Origin: Candidatus Bathyarchaeota archaeon
Lineage (GTDB): Archaea; Thermoproteota; Bathyarchaeia; Bathyarchaeales; Bathyarchaeaceae
Direction of reading: 5' to 3'
Assembly (NCBI GenBank): GCA_020344435.1
Contig: CP070826.1
Location: 827,971-841,280 of the forward strand
DNA: 13,310 nt
Part shown: positions 6,977 through 13,310 of the stretch, in pieces
Layout: each line of letters opens with the position of its first letter
Numbering within the stretch: position 1 is the first letter of the stretch
The notes under the pieces: model-generated
What the model was told of the DNA's origin: nothing
What the model saw: only the letters and a program-made list of their open reading frames with translations
Databases searched by the model: none
Program-made: the position numbers and the translations under genes

Positions 6977-7058
6977 CAGGATATGTTCAGTAAGCACTCT
7001 CTCAACTGTTAGGTATCATACATCAACCTAGACAAGTTCATTAAAGCCTGGTGAATCG

Positions 7059-7457
7059 ATGCCCAAGCTGAAAGTTACCTTGTTGACCGGACGAACTATC
7101 GATCAAGGCACAGAGAGGGAAAGAGGCAAGTTCTCAGAAGAATACCAGAGGAGCGTCACAATCTGCGAGATAGACCCCCACGACATGAAGCGTCTCGGAG
7201 TAACAGAGAATGACAATGTTAGGGTGTCAACAGATTCAGGCGCGGTAATTATGCGAGCTGTGAAATCAGCAAGGGGGCCCCATCCCGCCGTGATCTTCAT
7301 TCCCTATGGCCCATGGGCGAGTCTAATAATGAACCCCGAAACCCATGGAACCGGAATGCCCCTGCTGAAAGGATTACCTGCAGAAGTCGAGCAGGCGCCT
7401 GAGGAGAATGTTCTGAGCTTACGAGAGCTACTTGAGAAATACTACAAGAGGAAGTAG
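7059..7457 (+). CDS. fwdD: Formylmethanofuran dehydrogenase subunit D (molybdopterin-dinucleotide-binding)
   Basis: This 132-residue protein is the C-terminal MGD-binding domain of the formate-dehydrogenase-like half of formylmethanofuran dehydrogenase, encoded separately from FwdB. It shows the FwdD pattern LLTGRTIDQGTERERGK near the N-terminus, YQRSVTICEIDPHDMKRLGV, and GPWASLIMNPETHGTGMPLLKG, the loop that contacts the pterin cofactor. The length agrees with FwdD/FmdD. ATG at 7059 is preceded by GGTGA. It opens the fwdDBAC-mch-corrinoid operon, with its stop 1 nt before the fwdB ATG. Together with FwdB it reduces CO2 to formate at a W or Mo centre; the metal cannot be told from this subunit. 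Confidence 0.93.
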   Translation: MPKLKVTLLTGRTIDQGTERERGKFSEEYQRSVTICEIDPHDMKRLGVTENDNVRVSTDSGAVIMRAVKSARGPHPAVIFIPYGPWASLIMNPETHGTGMPLLKGLPAEVEQAPEENVLSLRELLEKYYKRK

Positions 7458-7458
7458 G

Positions 7459-8898
7459 ATGACTGTCATCTCTCACATCACATGCCCCGTATGCGGCGAC
7501 TTCTGTGATGATATCGAGGTGACCGTGGAGAATAATGTCATCACAGATGTGAAATATGCATGCGCCGTCGGTGCAGCCAGATTCCTGAATTACGCAAGCC
7601 ATCGACCATCAAAGCCGCTCATAAGAAAGGACGGCGAATTAGTTGAGGCTTCACTGGATGAGGCCATCAGAAAGAGCGCCAAAATTCTCGTAGACGCCTC
7701 GTATCCGTTGCTCTTTGGCTGGAGCTCCACAAGCTGTGAGGCGACTCGCGTCGGGCTGGAGCTTGCAGAAGAGGTTGGAGGTGTCATCGACAACACGTCA
7801 ACGATATGTCATGGCCCCTCAATTCTGAGCGTCCAAGACATCGGCATATCATCCTGTACTCTAGGGCAATTACGGCACCGAGCAGACCTCATCTTCTACT
7901 GGGGAAGCAACCCATGGGATGCCCACCCACGCCATATAGAGCGGTACACTATGTTTACGGACGGGAGATTCCGGAGAAGCACATGGCGGAAGTACGTATC
8001 CCGCCTTGGAGGCGCTGTTACGGAGAAGCGACTGCAGAGAACGGCTAACCTCCTTCTTGATCGTCATCTTACCACTCCAATTGAGGCGGATCAAGGCCTG
8101 CCCTACACCATGTTTCAGAAGAAGAGGAAGATGGTGGTGGCGGACGTTCGCAGAACGCGCACCACTGAAGCAGCAGACTACTTTCTCCAAGTGGAACCAA
8201 ACAGGGACTACGAGCTCTTGCAAGCCTTTCGGATGCTCATAAGAGATGAGGAGCTCGATGTAGAAGAGGTTGCAGGCGTCCCCGTAGAACTGCTGGAAGA
8301 GGTTGCAGACATCATGATAGGATGTGAGATGGGGGTCTTCTTCTTCGGGCTTGGGCTGACTATGAGTGAAGGAAGACATCGAAACATCGACGCTGCACTC
8401 TCCCTAGTCCGTGATCTGAATCAATACACGAAATTCCTGATCATGCCAATGCGAGGACACTTCAACGTGACTGGAGCGAACGTCGTCTTCACGTGGCAGA
8501 CAGGCTATCCCTTCGCCGTCGATCTCACTCAAGGCTTCCCAAGATACAACCCTGGCGAAACCTCCACAATTGACATACTCTGCAGAAGAGAATCTGACGC
8601 TGCACTCGTAATCGGGTCTGATCCCCTAGCACACTTCCCAAAGAAAGCGGCTCAAAACCTCATCAAGAATCCCCTCATCGTAATCGATCCAGAGCTGACT
8701 CCCACGTCACTATTAGCGGACGTTGTGATTCCACCTGCCTACGTGGGAATCGAGGCTGAGGGAACCGCCTACCGCATGGACCATGTTCCCCTTCCACTCA
8801 AAAAAGTCGTGGAACCTCCTGAGACGTGCCTCACTGACAAAGAGATACTGCACCGAATCCTGACCGAAGTCCGGAGAATACGGAGGAAAGGGAACTGA
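7459..8898 (+). CDS. fwdB: Formylmethanofuran dehydrogenase subunit B (W/Mo catalytic subunit) with an extra segment
   Basis: This 479-residue catalytic subunit reduces CO2 to formate at a bis-pterin W or Mo site. The proximal [4Fe-4S] ligands are C9, C12, C16 and C35 (CPVCGDFC, then YACAVG). The metal ligand is C117 in TSTICHGPS, so this is a cysteine rather than a selenocysteine form. Other family phrases are YWGSNPWDAHPRH, ADYFLQVEPNRDYELL and MPMRGHFNVTGAN. The protein is about 45 residues longer than typical FwdB (around 430). The excess lies between RYTMFTDGRF and KKRKMVVADVRR, at residues about 171-221. ATG at 7459 follows AGAGGAAGTAGG and sits 1 nt after fwdD; an in-frame TTG at 7432 lies inside fwdD and is less likely. 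Confidence 0.92.
   Translation: MTVISHITCPVCGDFCDDIEVTVENNVITDVKYACAVGAARFLNYASHRPSKPLIRKDGELVEASLDEAIRKSAKILVDASYPLLFGWSSTSCEATRVGLELAEEVGGVIDNTSTICHGPSILSVQDIGISSCTLGQLRHRADLIFYWGSNPWDAHPRHIERYTMFTDGRFRRSTWRKYVSRLGGAVTEKRLQRTANLLLDRHLTTPIEADQGLPYTMFQKKRKMVVADVRRTRTTEAADYFLQVEPNRDYELLQAFRMLIRDEELDVEEVAGVPVELLEEVADIMIGCEMGVFFFGLGLTMSEGRHRNIDAALSLVRDLNQYTKFLIMPMRGHFNVTGANVVFTWQTGYPFAVDLTQGFPRYNPGETSTIDILCRRESDAALVIGSDPLAHFPKKAAQNLIKNPLIVIDPELTPTSLLADVVIPPAYVGIEAEGTAYRMDHVPLPLKKVVEPPETCLTDKEILHRILTEVRRIRRKGN
7945..8115 (+). repeat. Pair of 12-bp direct repeats bounding an in-frame extra segment in fwdB
   Basis: TACACTATGTTT at 7945-7956 recurs as TACACCATGTTT at 8104-8115, a match at 11 of 12 bases. 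The repeats are 159 bp apart, exactly 53 codons, and both encode Tyr-Thr-Met-Phe. The intervening part corresponds to the residues of FwdB that I cannot align to the family from memory. It contains no terminal inverted repeats that I can see and has no stop in the fwdB frame. Confidence 0.45.
8882..8886 (+). promoter_or_regulatory. Ribosome binding site supporting a CTG start for fwdA
   Basis: GGAGG at 8882-8886 lies eight bases before CTG at 8895. No ATG, GTG or TTG occurs in the fwdA frame between the upstream in-frame stop (8835-8837) and TTG at 9039. This Shine-Dalgarno sequence and spacing fit initiation at the CTG, which overlaps the fwdB stop as CTGA. Confidence 0.5.
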
Positions 8899-10589
8899 CC
8901 GAACTACTGATCAAGAATGGCTATGTATACGACCCTCTCAACGCCATAAATGGGGAAAGAATCGACATTCACATCTGCGATGGAAAGGTTGTTGAAAAGG
9001 TTGATGAGAGAAAGGCGAAGGTCATCGAAGCCTCTGGATTGATGGTGATGCCCGGTGGCGTCGACATTCACAGCCACATCGCAGGAGCCGAAGTGAACGC
9101 GGGGCGCCTCCTAAGACCGGAAGATCACATCAAGGATGTGGAAGCCAAAACGGCTGTAACCCGAAGCGGCGTCGGCTACTCTGTTCCCTCAACATTCACA
9201 ACGGGCTACCGCTACTCAAGAATGGGATACACCACCGTCATGAACCCGTCGATGCCCCCCCTCGAGGCTCGACACACACATGAAGAACTCAACGACACGC
9301 CAATGATCGACAAGGCGGCCTTCCCCCTCATAGGAGACTGGTGGTTCGTCCTCGAATATCTGCAAGACGACCGTATAAAAGAATGCGCAGCTCACGTGGC
9401 TTGGATAATGAGAGCCACGAAGGGCTACGCCATAAAGATCGTCAATCCGGGCGGTTTGGAGGCCTGGGGATTCGGAAGAAATGTCGCGGGCATCGACGAT
9501 TCTGTACCACACTTCAACATCACTCCGCGAGACATCATTCGAGGCCTATGCAAAGTGAACAAGCTCCTGAACCTCCCTCACACGATCCACGTTCACACAA
9601 ACAACCTCGGGAGACCCGGAAACTACGCCACGGCCGTAGAAACGATGAAGTGCGTGGAGGACCTGGCCGAGGAAGATAACCCAGTTATACATATCACCCA
9701 CTGCCAATTCTGCGCCTTCAAGGGTTCAGACTGGCAAACAATGCAGTCTGGAGCCGAGGAGATAGCAAAGTACGTCAACCAGCACAATCACGTGACTCTA
9801 GATATCGGACAGGTGGTCTTCACGGACACGACAACCATGACTGCAGATGGCCCATTCCAGTACGGCCTCTACGGCCTCACCGGCAACAAATGGGTCAATC
9901 ATGACGTTGAGACCGAAACCAGCGGTGGAATCGTACCGTTCAAATACAGACGCAAGAGTCACGTGAACGCTACTCAATGGTCAATCGGGCTTGAACTAGC
10001 CCTATTAATCGAAGACCCCTGGAGAATCTATCTGACAACAGACCACCCAAATGGCGCGCCCTTCACCACCTACCCAACGGTCATCTCATGGCTAATGAGC
10101 ACAGCGGCAAGGAAGAAGACGCTGAAGAGGATAAGCAGACGTGCTAGACGAAAAAGCCTACTTCCCAGCATCGACCGAGAATATAGCTTCCTCGAGATAG
10201 CCACCATCACACGTGCCGGTCAGGCCAAGGCGCTAGGCCTAAGACGGAAAGGCCATCTTGGGGTGGGAGCGGACGCGGACGTTGCGATATACAACATCAA
10301 CCCGACGACGGTTGATGCTGCCAAGGACTACAAGACAGTTACAAAGGCTTTCAGCAAACCAGCCTACACCCTCAAGGGCGGAGAGATCGCTGCAAGAGAA
10401 GGTGAGATAGTGAAGCCAATCCAAGGAAGAACCTTCTGGGTTGACATCAAACTCCAATCACCGTGGGAGCCCTCAGAGGATTTGAAACTGAAGTTCAGAG
10501 AATATTGGACGGTGGAGTACGAGAACTATCCGATCCCAGAAGATTACCTGAAGTCTTCACTTCCCATCAGAGTTGAAGCGAGGATTTAG
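8895..10589 (+). CDS. fwdA: Formylmethanofuran dehydrogenase subunit A (binuclear zinc amidohydrolase), CTG start
   Basis: This subunit condenses formate with methanofuran (or hydrolyses formylmethanofuran) at a dinuclear Zn site. Counting from CTG at 8895 gives 564 residues, the normal FwdA length. The ligands of the amidohydrolase site are all visible: H59 and H61 in VDIHSH, K181 (the carboxylated lysine, in YAIKIVNPGG), H232/H234 in HVHTNN, H266/H269 in HITHCQF, and D383 in TTDHPNGAPFTTYP. The first 48 codons (TELLIKNGYVYDPLNAINGE and onward to VIEASG) are the conserved N-terminal beta-domain of amidohydrolases. They would be lost if TTG 9039 were the start, so a CTG start overlapping the fwdB TGA is inferred. 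A sequencing or mutational change from ATG is the alternative. fwdC follows after 7 nt. Confidence 0.9.
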   Translation: MTELLIKNGYVYDPLNAINGERIDIHICDGKVVEKVDERKAKVIEASGLMVMPGGVDIHSHIAGAEVNAGRLLRPEDHIKDVEAKTAVTRSGVGYSVPSTFTTGYRYSRMGYTTVMNPSMPPLEARHTHEELNDTPMIDKAAFPLIGDWWFVLEYLQDDRIKECAAHVAWIMRATKGYAIKIVNPGGLEAWGFGRNVAGIDDSVPHFNITPRDIIRGLCKVNKLLNLPHTIHVHTNNLGRPGNYATAVETMKCVEDLAEEDNPVIHITHCQFCAFKGSDWQTMQSGAEEIAKYVNQHNHVTLDIGQVVFTDTTTMTADGPFQYGLYGLTGNKWVNHDVETETSGGIVPFKYRRKSHVNATQWSIGLELALLIEDPWRIYLTTDHPNGAPFTTYPTVISWLMSTAARKKTLKRISRRARRKSLLPSIDREYSFLEIATITRAGQAKALGLRRKGHLGVGADADVAIYNINPTTVDAAKDYKTVTKAFSKPAYTLKGGEIAAREGEIVKPIQGRTFWVDIKLQSPWEPSEDLKLKFREYWTVEYENYPIPEDYLKSSLPIRVEARI

Positions 10590-10596
10590 AAGCATC

Positions 10597-11412
10597 ATGA
10601 TCACCCTAACCCCGAAACAATCCTTCACAACCCCTGTTGAAGCAGAATGCATCAGTCCAGACACTTTTGCTGCGAAGTCAGCGAGCCAAATAACCCGCCT
10701 ACCAGTCTGGGAAGGAAACAAAAAGAGAGTTCTCGGTCAACTCTTTAAAATAGAACACAAAACAGCCCCATCAGAGAACCTAACCATAAAGATTCGTGGA
10801 GATGCTGGAAAGATTAGACGAATCGGTACCAAAATGTCGTCTGGCAGAATAGTCATCGATGGGAACGCGGGCATGCACCTGGGTGAAGAGATGAACGGCG
10901 GCATAATCACAGTGACTGGAAACGCAGGATCATGGGCGGGGTCTCGGATGAAGAAAGGAACAATCGAGATCAAAGGAGACGCTGGACACTACATCGGAGC
11001 AGCCTACAGGGGAAGCACCATGGGAATGAACGGGGGCACAATCATAATTCACGGCAACGCCGGGAACGAAGTTGGATGCTTCATGAGAAAGGGACTGATC
11101 AAAATCCACGGAGATGCTGGACAGTTCACTGGGATACACATGAAAGACGGAACTATCTTCATTCAAGGAGACTCAGAAGTACGCGCTGGCGCCCAGATGC
11201 TTGGAGGAAAAATCATTGTACTCGGCCACATCCCTTCAATCCCTCCAACCTTCACCATCGACGACATCAGACCCCGCGTCAAAATGGACGGAGAGAAAGT
11301 TGAAGGGCCCTTCTATAGGTTCCTCGGAGACCTAGCTGAAAACGGCAACGGAAGACTCTTCATCTCCCAGAGACAAAACACACATCTAAAACCCTACGAA
11401 AGATTCCTCTAG
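10597..11412 (+). CDS. fwdC: Formylmethanofuran dehydrogenase subunit C (GXGXG beta-helix)
   Basis: This 271-residue scaffold subunit connects the FwdBD and FwdA halves. From residue about 65 to 210 it consists of repeated 18-20-residue turns of the pattern G-x-I-x-I-x-G-[DN]-A-G-x-x-x-G, for example GRIVIDGNAG, GTIEIKGDAG, GTIIIHGNAG and LIKIHGDAG. This is the right-handed beta-helix shared with the C-terminal domain of glutamate synthase. The C-terminal tail (PFYRFLGDLAENGNGRLFI) is also family-like. I chose ATG at 10597; an in-frame TTG at 10573 lies inside fwdA. The ribosome binding site is weak, and translation is probably coupled to fwdA, which ends 7 nt earlier. The mch gene starts 13 nt after this stop. 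Confidence 0.93.
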   Translation: MITLTPKQSFTTPVEAECISPDTFAAKSASQITRLPVWEGNKKRVLGQLFKIEHKTAPSENLTIKIRGDAGKIRRIGTKMSSGRIVIDGNAGMHLGEEMNGGIITVTGNAGSWAGSRMKKGTIEIKGDAGHYIGAAYRGSTMGMNGGTIIIHGNAGNEVGCFMRKGLIKIHGDAGQFTGIHMKDGTIFIQGDSEVRAGAQMLGGKIIVLGHIPSIPPTFTIDDIRPRVKMDGEKVEGPFYRFLGDLAENGNGRLFISQRQNTHLKPYERFL

Positions 11413-11425
11413 TGGCGAAGAAGCA

Positions 11426-12391
11426 ATGTCCCCACCCTCGTTGAGTGTGAACCAAACCTCACGGCAACTCGTAAAGAGATTATGTGAAGCCACGGAAGAA
11501 TACGGAGTTGCCATCAAAGAAAACGAATTGGGCACAACATTAATCGACGCGGGAGTCGAAGCGAAAGGAGGCTTTCTTGCAGGTAGGATGATTACAGAGA
11601 TCTGCCTCGGAGGATACGGTCGAGCAGACATCTTCTACAAGCGATACAACGGGTTAGAACTACCTTCCATACTAGTACACACGGACCATCCGGCAATAGC
11701 GACCTTAGGATCCCAATTCGCTGGTTGGCGGATCAAAGTGGGAAAATACTTCGCGATGGGTTCAGGTCCCGCCCGCGCACTAGCCCAGAAACCCAAGGAG
11801 CTCTACGAGAAAATCGGATACAAAGATAAGGCTAATTCGGCTGTGCTCGTGCTTGAAACAGATAAGTACCCCCCAAATGAAGTAATAACCTACATCTCTG
11901 ACGAGTGCAGCATCCAGCCAGAGAAGCTCTTCTTAATTCTGGTCCCAACCACGACAATAGCAGGATCCACGCAGATCTCGGGAAGGGTAGTGGAGACCGG
12001 AATACACAAGTTGGAGAAACTCGGTCTAGACCCGAAGTGGGTGACACACGCCTGTGGATACGCACCCATCGCCCCAGTGCACCCAAGGTTTGCCGAGGCC
12101 ATGGGAAGAACGAACGACGCCATCCTCTACACAGGCGTCGTACACTGCATCGTGAACCACACAAGCGACGAGACATTAAGAATGTTGGCTGAAAAGGCGC
12201 CATCCTCCGCATCCGAGAGCCACGGACAGCCCTTCATCGAGATCTTCAAGAAAGCAAACTACGACTTCTACCAGATCGACTCCAACCTATTCGCGCCAGC
12301 AGTCCTGATAGTCAGCAACGCCGAAACCGGCAGCACATTCAAAGGCGGCGAAATCAACCTACAAATCTTCAAGAGATCAATAGGGATCTAG
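11426..12391 (+). CDS. mch: Methenyltetrahydromethanopterin cyclohydrolase
   Basis: This 321-residue cytoplasmic enzyme interconverts 5-formyl- and 5,10-methenyl-tetrahydromethanopterin, two steps from CO2 on the archaeal methyl branch. Conserved phrases are NGTTVIDCGVEAAGG-like GTTLIDAGVEAKGG (36-49), VHTDHPAIATLGSQFAGW (84-101), YFAMGSGPARALAQKPKE (108-125), STQISGRVVETGIHKL (181-196) and EAMGRTNDAILYTG. R187 and E190 in SGRVVETG have the spacing of the Arg and Glu implicated in catalysis in characterised Mch enzymes. The length is normal. The start is ATG at 11426, with only a poor purine stretch before it; TTG at 11441 is a conceivable alternative. ftr, which precedes Mch in the pathway, is not in this operon. 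Confidence 0.95.
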   Translation: MSPPSLSVNQTSRQLVKRLCEATEEYGVAIKENELGTTLIDAGVEAKGGFLAGRMITEICLGGYGRADIFYKRYNGLELPSILVHTDHPAIATLGSQFAGWRIKVGKYFAMGSGPARALAQKPKELYEKIGYKDKANSAVLVLETDKYPPNEVITYISDECSIQPEKLFLILVPTTTIAGSTQISGRVVETGIHKLEKLGLDPKWVTHACGYAPIAPVHPRFAEAMGRTNDAILYTGVVHCIVNHTSDETLRMLAEKAPSSASESHGQPFIEIFKKANYDFYQIDSNLFAPAVLIVSNAETGSTFKGGEINLQIFKRSIGI

Positions 12392-12404
12392 CGGAGACAA
12401 GAAT

Positions 12405-13070
12405 TTGAAAGAAGCCGAGAAACTCCTAGAGGCACTATTTGAGGCCGTGGTAGCCGGTAACATTCGAAAGGCTCGCAGAATCGCTGAAAAGGCCATCCAT
12501 CAAGGGTTATCCGCCGAAGCAGCACTAGAGAAGATGACGGATGCCATGGAGGCAGCAGATAGGAAGTATGAGAGAAAGGAATACTTCGTCGCTGACGTAA
12601 CGCGATCTGCCTCCGCAATGCGGGAGGCACTCAAAGTCTTCAATCCACAACTGGAAGCGAAATCCGCTGGTATCGCTGGAAAGATCGTGATTGGCTCGCT
12701 GAAGGGAAACCTTCAGAGTATAGGAAAGGACACAGTAAAAGCAACGCTTCGTGCAGCGGGCTTTGAAATCGTTGACTTGGGCGTTGATGTTCCTGCAGAC
12801 GTGTTTGTGGACGCGGTCATCAGAGAAGAAGCACAGATAATCGGCGTCTCGATCTCTGTAGATGAGACTGTACCCCAGTTGAAAGTGATAGTCGATCGCC
12901 TGAGACAAGAGAATCTAGCGGATAAGGTGAAGATCGTGATCGGAGGCCCAGCCGTCTCTGAAAGAACCCGCGAAACATATGGGGTTGACGCCTATGCAAA
13001 AGATGCGTTGGATTGCGTCAGCAAAGTCAAGCTTCTGCTCAAGAGTAGTAAGGATAAACCTGCGGCTTAG
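12405..13070 (+). CDS. Methyltransferase corrinoid (B12-binding) protein lacking the His cobalt ligand
   Basis: This 221-residue protein has the MtbC/MttC/MtaC layout: a four-helix B12-binding cap (residues 5-88, including AADRKYERKEYFVADV) and then a Rossmann-like cobalamin domain (91-215). In relatives the second domain carries DxHxxG-x41-SxL-x26-28-GG, whose His ligates cobalt. Here the equivalent stretch is KGNLQSIGKDTV, so Asp is N102 and His is Q104, while G107, S149 and G180-G181 keep the expected spacing. It would normally shuttle methyl groups between a substrate methyltransferase and an acceptor such as tetrahydromethanopterin; no methyltransferase gene is adjacent. The start is TTG at 12405, with GGAG 8 nt upstream and 13 nt after mch. 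The loss of the ligand may mean an altered cofactor state or a non-catalytic role. Confidence 0.88.
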   Translation: MKEAEKLLEALFEAVVAGNIRKARRIAEKAIHQGLSAEAALEKMTDAMEAADRKYERKEYFVADVTRSASAMREALKVFNPQLEAKSAGIAGKIVIGSLKGNLQSIGKDTVKATLRAAGFEIVDLGVDVPADVFVDAVIREEAQIIGVSISVDETVPQLKVIVDRLRQENLADKVKIVIGGPAVSERTRETYGVDAYAKDALDCVSKVKLLLKSSKDKPAA

Positions 13071-13104
13071 GGAATAATGGATTCTGCATTGATGCGTGAG
13101 TGCG

Positions 13105-13116
13105 GGGTTTTATAGG
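13105..13116 (+). promoter_or_regulatory. Putative TATA box of the aldo/keto reductase gene
   Basis: GGGTTTTATAGG lies 30-40 bp upstream of the ATG at 13148, in the 77-bp gap after the corrinoid gene. Its spacing suits an archaeal promoter with a short leader, so the reductase is probably transcribed separately from the fwd-mch operon. No terminator hairpin is visible in the gap. Confidence 0.4.
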
Positions 13117-13147
13117 ATTTCCGTCTCATCATGAGTAAAGGCGCTTG

Positions 13148-13310
13148 ATGATTATGCAGAAAAGAAGACTCGGAAGGACGGATTTACACGTTTCAGTTGC
13201 AGGCTTCGGAGGCATTCCAATAATAGCCCTCTCCAGAGAGGAAGCGGAGAAGGTGGTTAGATATGCGTATGAACAAGGCATCAACTACTTCGACACCGCC
13301 AGAGCCTACG
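13148..13310 (+). CDS. Aldo/keto reductase, N-terminal fragment (runs off window)
   Basis: The first 54 codons are visible. They begin MIMQKRRLGRTDLHVSVAGF and reach GINYFDTARAY, the first strands of the NAD(P)H-dependent aldo/keto reductase barrel. The Asp (D49) and Tyr (Y54) of the catalytic tetrad Asp-Tyr-Lys-His are present with the normal five-residue step; Lys and His lie beyond the window. The G-F-G-G-I-P phrase at 19-24 is also typical. ATG at 13148 has AAAGG about 8 nt upstream; a second in-frame ATG is at 13154. Many archaeal members carry a C-terminal ferredoxin domain, which cannot be checked here. The substrate is unknown. Confidence 0.9.
   Translation, partial: MIMQKRRLGRTDLHVSVAGFGGIPIIALSREEAEKVVRYAYEQGINYFDTARAY

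Noticed and set aside
7948..8121. Compensating frameshifts as the cause of the odd FwdB segment
   Set aside because: The other two plus-strand frames across the segment do not restore recognisable FwdB sequence, and the extra length is a multiple of three between matching repeats, so an in-frame insertion fits better.
7870..8379. 169-residue minus-strand reading frame
   Set aside because: Antisense to fwdB including its conserved motifs; no family features. I considered whether it explains the fwdB extra segment, but it extends well past it on both sides.
10932..11303. 123-residue plus-strand frame inside fwdC, rich in Arg, His and Asn
   Set aside because: Out-of-frame reading of the periodic beta-helix repeats of fwdC gives a repetitive low-complexity peptide; not a gene.
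11426..12391. Formylmethanofuran:tetrahydromethanopterin formyltransferase (ftr), expected by operon position
   Set aside because: The conserved phrases (VHTDHPAIATL, YFAMGSGPARALA, SGRVVETG) are those of Mch, not Ftr.
12525..12908. 127-residue minus-strand reading frame
   Set aside because: Antisense to the corrinoid protein gene and without family signal.

Overview
The window looks like a chromosome segment from an uncultured archaeon of the Thermoproteota side, most likely Bathyarchaeia-like. This is an inference. It rests on tetrahydromethanopterin/methanofuran C1 genes (fwd, mch), a ribosomal protein eL13 gene (found in Thermoproteota/Asgard lineages and eukaryotes, not a usual euryarchaeal gene), archaeal-type TATA-like elements and tightly packed operons with GGAG/GGTG-type ribosome binding sites. 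Several genes appear to start with TTG, and one appears to start with CTG. I see no CRISPR array, tRNA, rRNA, IS element or phage gene.

Layout. At the left edge is the last 25 codons of an oligopeptide/dipeptide ABC transporter ATPase (+). Convergent to it, the minus strand carries a ZIP-type metal transporter and a cysteine-bearing DUF6125-like protein. Further right is a four-gene redox operon that reads leftward from 6348 to 1766. Its genes are a NuoE/HydC-like 2Fe-2S protein, a NuoF/HydB-like FMN/Fe-S flavoprotein, a short NuoG/HydA-N-like Fe-S protein and a glutamate-synthase-type FMN protein. A 200-bp divergent promoter region separates this block from the plus-strand half.

The plus-strand half begins with an eL13 ribosomal protein fused to a helix-hairpin-helix domain. 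It continues with a compact operon, fwdD-fwdB-fwdA-fwdC-mch-corrinoid protein, and ends with the first 54 codons of an aldo/keto reductase.

How the genes fit together. FwdABCD is the tungsten/molybdenum formylmethanofuran dehydrogenase, which interconverts CO2 and formylmethanofuran. Mch is the cyclohydrolase two steps further along the methyl branch of the archaeal Wood-Ljungdahl pathway. The corrinoid protein at the operon end suggests methyl transfer into or out of that branch. ftr, mtd, mer, mtr and mcr are not in the window. The NuoEF pair has the domain set of the HydBC electron-bifurcating core, but neither a hydrogenase H-cluster domain nor complex I membrane subunits are present. The fourth gene encodes an FMN TIM-barrel protein instead. 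The operon therefore looks like an NAD(P)H-linked, possibly flavin-bifurcating, soluble oxidoreductase that could balance ferredoxin and pyridine nucleotides for the C1 pathway.

The points most worth following are four. The corrinoid protein has lost the cobalt-ligating histidine (DxHxxG reads NxQxxG). The NuoEFG/GltB2-like operon has an unassigned substrate. fwdB carries an in-frame extra segment bounded by near-identical 12-bp direct repeats. fwdA seems to start at a CTG codon that overlaps the fwdB stop.
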